Shown here one piece after another: positions 33,726 to 37,516 of a stretch of DNA of 37,516 nucleotides. The position numbers were made by a program, and so were the translations under genes. The stretch spans positions 112,873 to 150,388 of the forward strand of contig NZ_LUKZ01000023.1 of NCBI RefSeq assembly GCF_001633105.1, read 5' to 3'. Source of the stretch: Acidovorax sp. GW101-3H11. GTDB lineage: Bacteria; Pseudomonadota; Gammaproteobacteria; Burkholderiales; Burkholderiaceae_C. Position 1 is the first letter of the stretch. Every line of letters begins with the position of its first letter. Below the pieces are notes generated by a model. The model did no database searches and had not been told where the DNA came from. It saw only the letters and a list, made by a program, of their open reading frames with translations.

Positions 33726-33815
33726 AAACCGTTCACGCTGAGCCCGTCGAAACGCAGCGCAAGGCTTCGACCAACCTGTCCTGAGTCCGTCGCAGGGCTC
33801 AGCCCAAACGGTTCT
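33726..33815. repeat. Large intergenic palindromic repeat (CGTTC...GCTGAGCCC type)
   Basis: The left arm AACCGTTCACGCTGAGCCCG (33727-33746, extended to TCGA) pairs with GCAGGGCTCAGCCCAAACGG (33791-33811, extended to TTC) with a few mismatches. The core includes AACGCAGCGCAAGGCTTCGA. Repeats of this CTGAGCCCGTCGAA type are common between genes in many proteobacteria. It lies between the LuxR-type gene and the permease gene. Confidence 0.72.
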
Positions 33816-33930
33816 TTGGAATGATTGGAATGCGCATCCGCACGGGTCGGCGGCCTCGCGCATTGCAAACACCGCCTTGGGCTGCCCCACACACCAGCGG
33901 TGCCGCGCCACACACCCACCTGCAGCCACA

Positions 33931-36597
33931 ATGCAACCCATGCTCGCCCTGCTCCGCACCTTCTCCTGGCAAGACCTGCGCCACCACCCCTGGCGCAGCG
34001 CCGCAGCGGTGGCGGCCGTGATGCTGGGCGTGGCGCTGGCGTTTGCGGTGCATGTGATCAATGCCTCGGCGCTGGACGAGTTTTCGCAGGCCGTGCGCGC
34101 CGTCAACGGCCAGCCCGACCTGGAACTGCGCGCCATGCAGGGCCCCCTGCCCGAGGCGCTGTACGAGCGCCTGGCCACCGACCCGCAGGTGGCCCGCGCC
34201 AGCCCGCTGCTGGAGCTGTCGGCCGTGGCGCAGGCCGTGGATGCCACTGCCACGCCCAACCCCGCCCGCACCCCGCTGCGCGTGCTGGGCGCCGACGCGC
34301 TGCTGCTGCCCCCCATGGCCCCCGCGCTCATGCCGCGCCCGTGGGATGGTGCCGACCGCTTTGCGCTGTTCGCCCCCGCCACCGTGTTCCTCAACACCGC
34401 CGCGCTGCAAGCGCTGGGCCTGCCCACCAGTGGACCCCAGGGCGACAAAGACCGTGGCAGCCCGCCGCCCACCGTGCTGCTGATCACCGGCCTGCAGCAG
34501 CGCGTGCCGGTGCAGGTGGCAGGCACCGTGGCCGCCGGTGGCGCGCCGCTGGCGGTGATGGACATTGGCGCCGCGCAAGACCTGTTTGGCCGCCAGGGTG
34601 CACTCACGCGCATCGACCTGCAACTGCAGCCCGGCACCGACACCGCCGCCTGGCAGCGCACGCTGCACGCCGAGCCCGGCTGGCCCGTGAATGCGGTGTT
34701 TGCGCAGCCGGGCGATGCGACCCAGCGCATCAGCAATCTCTCGCGCGCGTACCGCGTCAACCTCACGGTGCTGGCGCTGGTGGCGCTGTTCACCGGGGCC
34801 TTTTTGGTGTTCTCGGTGCTGGCGCTCAGCGTGGCGCAGCGCGGGCCGCAGTTTGCGCTGCTGGCCGTGCTGGGCGCCACGCCGCGCCAGCGCCTGCTGC
34901 TGGTGCTGGCCGAATCGGCCGCGCTGGGCTTGCTGGGCAGCGTGCTGGGAATCACCCTGGGCACCGCCCTGGCCGCCACCGCCTTGCAGCTGCTGGGCGG
35001 CGACCTGGGCGGTGGCTACTTTGCAGGCGTGCGGCCCGCGCTGCAGTGGAGCGCCCCCGCCGCGCTGGTGTATGGCGCGCTGGGCGTGGCCGCCGCACTG
35101 GTGGGCGGCTGGTGGCCCGCCCGCGCCGCACAGCAGCTGCCCCCAGCGCAGACGCTCAAGGGCCTGGGCACCGCCGCCAGCCAGGCCGACCGGGGCACAC
35201 TGGGCCTGGTGCTGCTGGCGGGCGGCGCCCTGCTGGCCCTGGCACCCCCGGTGGGCGGCGTGCCGCTGGCGGCGTATGTGGCCATTGGCCTCTTGCTGGT
35301 GGGCGGCATTGCGCTGCTGCCCTGGGGCATGGCGCGGCTGCTGGCAGCCCTCCAGCCGCTGGCCGCGCGCCACACGCTGCCCCTGCTGGCGCTGGAGCGC
35401 GCACGCCGCATGCGCGGCAGCGCCGCCATTGCCGTGGGTGGCGTGGTCGCATCGCTCAGCCTGGCCGTGGCGCTGACGGTGATGGTGGCCAGCTTTCGCG
35501 GCTCGGTCACGCAGTGGCTGGACGCCGTGCTGCCCTCGCCGCTGTATGTGCGCTCAGCCCTCAGCACCAGCAGCACCACGGGCACCGAGGCCGCCCTGCT
35601 GCCTGCCGGTTTTGCCGAAGCCGTGGCCCAGCTGCCCGGCGTGGAACGCGTGCAAGCCCTGCGCGCCAGCCCCGTGCAGCTCTCGCCCACCCTGCCCGCC
35701 CTGGCCGTGCTGAGCCGCCCCCTGGGCGACAACCCCGCCCAAAGCCTGCCTATGGTGGGCGAGCCCCTCAGCGTGCCTGCGGGCCGCACCGGTGTCTACA
35801 TCAGCGAAGCGGTGGTGGACCTGTATGGCGTGCGCCCCGGCATGGAATGGCCTGCACTTTCAGAGTCTTTTAAGCCGTTTGCGTGCGATGGACATGCCCA
35901 AGCAGCTATCTTTTACATAGCAGGCGTGTGGCGCGACTACGCCCGCCAGTCCGGCGCCGTGGCCCTGGACCGCGCCGCCTGGCTGCGCCTGACCGGCGAC
36001 GCCCGCACCAGCGACCTGGCCCTGTGGCCCCGTGAGGGCACCGACACCGCCACGCTGCAGACCGCCATCCGCACCCTGGCCGCCACCCACGCAGGCCGCA
36101 CGGCAAGCGCGGGCGACCACAGCGAAGCCCTGGTCGAATTCGCCTCCTCCGGCGCCATCCGCGACCGCTCGCTGCGCATCTTCGACCGCAGCTTTGCCGT
36201 CACCTACTGGCTCCAGGCCGTCGCCATCGCCATCGGCCTGTTCGGCGTGGCCGCCAGCTTCAGCGCCCAGGTGCTGGCCCGCCGCAAGGAGTTCGGCCTG
36301 CTCGCCCACCTGGGCCTCACCCGGCGGCAGATCCTGACCGTGGTGGCTGGCGAAGGCGCTGCGTGGACGGCCGTGGGCGCCGCTGCGGGCATGCTGTTGG
36401 GGCTGGCCGTGTCCGTGGTGCTGGTGCACGTGGTCAACCCGCAGAGTTTTCACTGGACGATGGATCTGGCGGTGCCGGGGGGGAGGCTGCTGGGGTTATG
36501 TGCTGCGGTGGTGGTGTCGGGCACGGTCACCGCGTGGCTGGCAGGGCGTGCGGCGGCGGGGAGGGATGCGGTGATGGCGGTGAAGGAGGATTGGTAG
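33931..36597 (+). CDS. Large FtsX-type ABC transporter permease with a repeat insert
   Basis: An 888-residue inner membrane permease. It has an N-terminal helix (AAAVAAVMLGVALAFAVHVI), a periplasmic domain, an FtsX block of helices at about 285-415 (VNLTVLALVALFTGAFLVFS, RQRLLLVLAESAALGLLG), a middle hydrophobic segment, a second periplasmic domain and a last block of helices (residues about 755-885, RRKEFGLLAHLGLTRRQI). This double architecture matches the YbbP/AcrB-independent FtsX permeases that work with LolD-like ATPases. The start is ATG 33931 or 33940. Residues about 643-664 (LSESFKPFACDGHAQAAIFY) come from repeat copy 7, inside the second periplasmic domain. No ATPase is adjacent; the one at 31587 is the natural partner. 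Confidence 0.9.
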   Translation: MQPMLALLRTFSWQDLRHHPWRSAAAVAAVMLGVALAFAVHVINASALDEFSQAVRAVNGQPDLELRAMQGPLPEALYERLATDPQVARASPLLELSAVAQAVDATATPNPARTPLRVLGADALLLPPMAPALMPRPWDGADRFALFAPATVFLNTAALQALGLPTSGPQGDKDRGSPPPTVLLITGLQQRVPVQVAGTVAAGGAPLAVMDIGAAQDLFGRQGALTRIDLQLQPGTDTAAWQRTLHAEPGWPVNAVFAQPGDATQRISNLSRAYRVNLTVLALVALFTGAFLVFSVLALSVAQRGPQFALLAVLGATPRQRLLLVLAESAALGLLGSVLGITLGTALAATALQLLGGDLGGGYFAGVRPALQWSAPAALVYGALGVAAALVGGWWPARAAQQLPPAQTLKGLGTAASQADRGTLGLVLLAGGALLALAPPVGGVPLAAYVAIGLLLVGGIALLPWGMARLLAALQPLAARHTLPLLALERARRMRGSAAIAVGGVVASLSLAVALTVMVASFRGSVTQWLDAVLPSPLYVRSALSTSSTTGTEAALLPAGFAEAVAQLPGVERVQALRASPVQLSPTLPALAVLSRPLGDNPAQSLPMVGEPLSVPAGRTGVYISEAVVDLYGVRPGMEWPALSESFKPFACDGHAQAAIFYIAGVWRDYARQSGAVALDRAAWLRLTGDARTSDLALWPREGTDTATLQTAIRTLAATHAGRTASAGDHSEALVEFASSGAIRDRSLRIFDRSFAVTYWLQAVAIAIGLFGVAASFSAQVLARRKEFGLLAHLGLTRRQILTVVAGEGAAWTAVGAAAGMLLGLAVSVVLVHVVNPQSFHWTMDLAVPGGRLLGLCAAVVVSGTVTAWLAGRAAAGRDAVMAVKEDW
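35857..35922 (-). repeat. Interspersed two-hairpin repeat, copy 7 (inside the FtsX-type permease gene)
   Basis: On the reverse strand: GCTATGTAAAAGATAGCTGC, TTGGGCATGTCCATCGCACG, then GGCTTAAAAGACTCTGAAA. The first stem GCTAT/ATAGC is perfect. On the gene strand it is read as SESFKPFACDGHAQAAIFYI. Confidence 0.82.
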
Positions 36598-36709
36598 GAG
36601 CGAGGAGCAGTGGAAGCATGTGCTAGTGCTAAACCAGCGCGTGATCCAGTCGCCGAGACGGCGTCTGACCTGAAAGCCGCAGTGCGGACCGCCCCCCTAG
36701 CTGCCCGAT

Positions 36710-37432
36710 GTGCACTCACCAAATCTCAAAGAATCTTCACACTTGGAGGTTTCAACAGCCCTGTACATAGAGGCCCATGAAACAAGCCGTTCTGTGGGGG
36801 CAACATCCGAGCAATTCTGTTCAGCCAAGCTCATCCCACTGTTTTCGGACACACTAAGTCAGACGCTACTACGGCCCAACATGCGCACAAAGGTTGCACA
36901 ACCCATGTCAAACGAATGCACAGAACCATCGAAAAACATTAAAGACAAACTATTTGGCCAAGCGGCCTTTGATGTCGAACATGCGATTGGCATGTATGCA
37001 ACCAGCTACTGCACGATTCCCGCCGAGGGGATATACGAAAAAGATCAGCTTGAGTCGTTAAAGCCCGTCGTAGAGAAATGTCATATCTATCTGATTGGGT
37101 ATACGCCGCGCATAGACCTTGTTCAGGTTGAACAGAAGGAGCGACTTCTGGTGTTGCACTTTCAGATTCTTGGAAAGCACCATTCCATTTCATATGAGTT
37201 ACCCGACGACCTTACCTTGTCGCGTGAGGGCGAAGACTACTTTCTCCGGGACTCAAAGGGCGAAAGATTCTGGCCGGATGCTGTCGAAATGCAATCGCGA
37301 CTGAGCGCGAAGTCCAAAGCCATTGGTTTTGAGGTCAAGTACATTGGACAAGCCTACGGCGATGGCGGCTCAAGAAACGCCCTAGGGGCTGTTGAGAATC
37401 AAATTCAACAGATCAGGGCTATGGTGCAATAA
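36710..37432 (+). pseudogene. Hypothetical protein gene truncated by an IS5-family insertion
   Basis: An open frame of 240 residues with moderate GC, lower than the window average. The start is unsure: the GTG at 36710 has no ribosome binding site, and ATGs at 36881 and 36905 (MSNECTEPSKNIKDKLFGQ) are equally possible. The segment IGFEVKYIGQAYGDGGSRNA looks like a conserved block of a wider uncharacterised family that I recall only vaguely. Just after SRNAL the sequence changes: from about 37385 it is the left end of an insertion sequence, so the last 15 residues (GAVENQIQQIRAMVQ) and the stop are supplied by the element. The natural C-terminus is therefore lost. Function unknown. Confidence 0.65.
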
Positions 37433-37516
37433 GCGGATGAGCATTCGATGGGTACTGACAGACGCGCAATGGGCCAAGATGGAACCCCACTGCCTTGGCA
37501 AGCCAAGTGACCCGGG
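37385..37516 (+). mobile_element. Left end of an IS5-family insertion sequence (IS427-like), truncated by the window
   Basis: The sequence GGGGCTGTTGAGAATC begins just after a CTA at 37382-37384 (a CTAG target fits the IS427 group of IS5, which duplicates TA or CTAG). A transposase frame opens 52 bases in. The right end and target duplication lie outside the window, so the boundary is inferred from the break in the gene and from the transposase start. Confidence 0.72.
37437..37516 (+). CDS. IS5-family transposase, N-terminal part (partial)
   Basis: The first 26 codons read MSIRWVLTDAQWAKMEPHCL then GKPSDP, and run off the window. The pattern WxLTDAQWAKMEPxLxGK is the characteristic start of IS5-family transposases of the IS427 and related groups (first reading frame, DUF4096 domain). 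In many such elements the full transposase is made by a programmed frameshift between two overlapping frames; that part is not visible here. The DDE catalytic residues lie beyond the edge. The ATG at 37437 has a weak AAGCGG upstream. Confidence 0.85.
   Translation, partial: MSIRWVLTDAQWAKMEPHCLGKPSDP

Noticed and set aside
33726..33815. The palindrome as an attachment site or a plasmid origin
   Set aside because: It is a dispersed type of intergenic palindrome, with no integrase, replication gene or iterated repeats nearby.

Overview
The window looks like chromosomal DNA of a betaproteobacterium of the family Comamonadaceae, with Acidovorax or a close relative the best guess. The reasons are the very high GC content, the gene order kdsA-(DUF1330)-eno-ftsB, several orphan Bug-type solute-binding proteins, a MutL of the endonuclease type, and a short interspersed repeat that I associate with this family. 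It is mostly housekeeping DNA, with two small low-GC accessory genes and an insertion sequence at the right edge. I see no tRNA, rRNA, CRISPR array or prophage. No gap between genes exceeds about 300 bases.

Layout. 1-2.7 kb, forward: the 3' end of kdsA, a DUF1330 gene, eno, ftsB and a conserved hypothetical. 2.7-5.0 kb, reverse: a degenerate CZB-domain protein, hslO (Hsp33) and a gamma-carbonic-anhydrase-like protein. 5.1-8.7 kb, forward: a DUF455 ferritin-like protein and two tandem EAL-HDOD paralogues, closed by a strong terminator. 8.8-12.8 kb, reverse: three Bug receptors and xerD. 12.9-14.5 kb, forward: an AEC transporter and a GDSL lipoprotein esterase, overlapping by 4 bases. 14.6-18.2 kb: queG (reverse), overlapping head to head with tsaE-amiC (forward), then a cupin gene. 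18.2-21.0 kb: a chemoreceptor (reverse), a glycine-zipper lipoprotein (forward) and a DedA protein (reverse). 21.1-23.9 kb, forward: mutL and a low-GC DUF4304-like gene. 24.0-30.6 kb: a glycerophosphodiester phosphodiesterase lipoprotein (reverse), gdhA and an alpha/beta-hydrolase lipoprotein (forward), a serine hydrolase (reverse) and a Bcr/CflA-type exporter (forward). 30.6-36.6 kb, forward: miaA and a LolD-like ATPase overlapping the exporter gene, a LuxR-type regulator, and a large FtsX-type permease. 36.7 kb to the end: a hypothetical gene cut by an IS5-family element whose transposase begins at the window edge.

The most interesting signal cuts across genes. Seven copies of a 60-75 base element with two hairpins are scattered over the window. 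Five lie inside protein-coding genes (a hypothetical, DUF455, mutL, miaA and the FtsX permease) and keep the reading frame open. Copies in the same orientation are read in the same frame, so they add related peptides to unrelated proteins. The other two sit between convergent genes, where they look like terminators. This resembles the palindromic elements of Rickettsia in behaviour, not in sequence.

Functionally the window mixes cell-envelope and division genes (kdsA, ftsB, amiC), translation and tRNA modification (queG, tsaE, miaA), DNA maintenance (xerD, mutL), central metabolism (eno, gdhA), stress response (hslO), signalling (MCP, EAL-HDOD pair, LuxR-type regulator) and solute transport (Bug, AEC, Bcr/CflA, ABC). 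All assignments come from reading motifs by eye; no database search was run.
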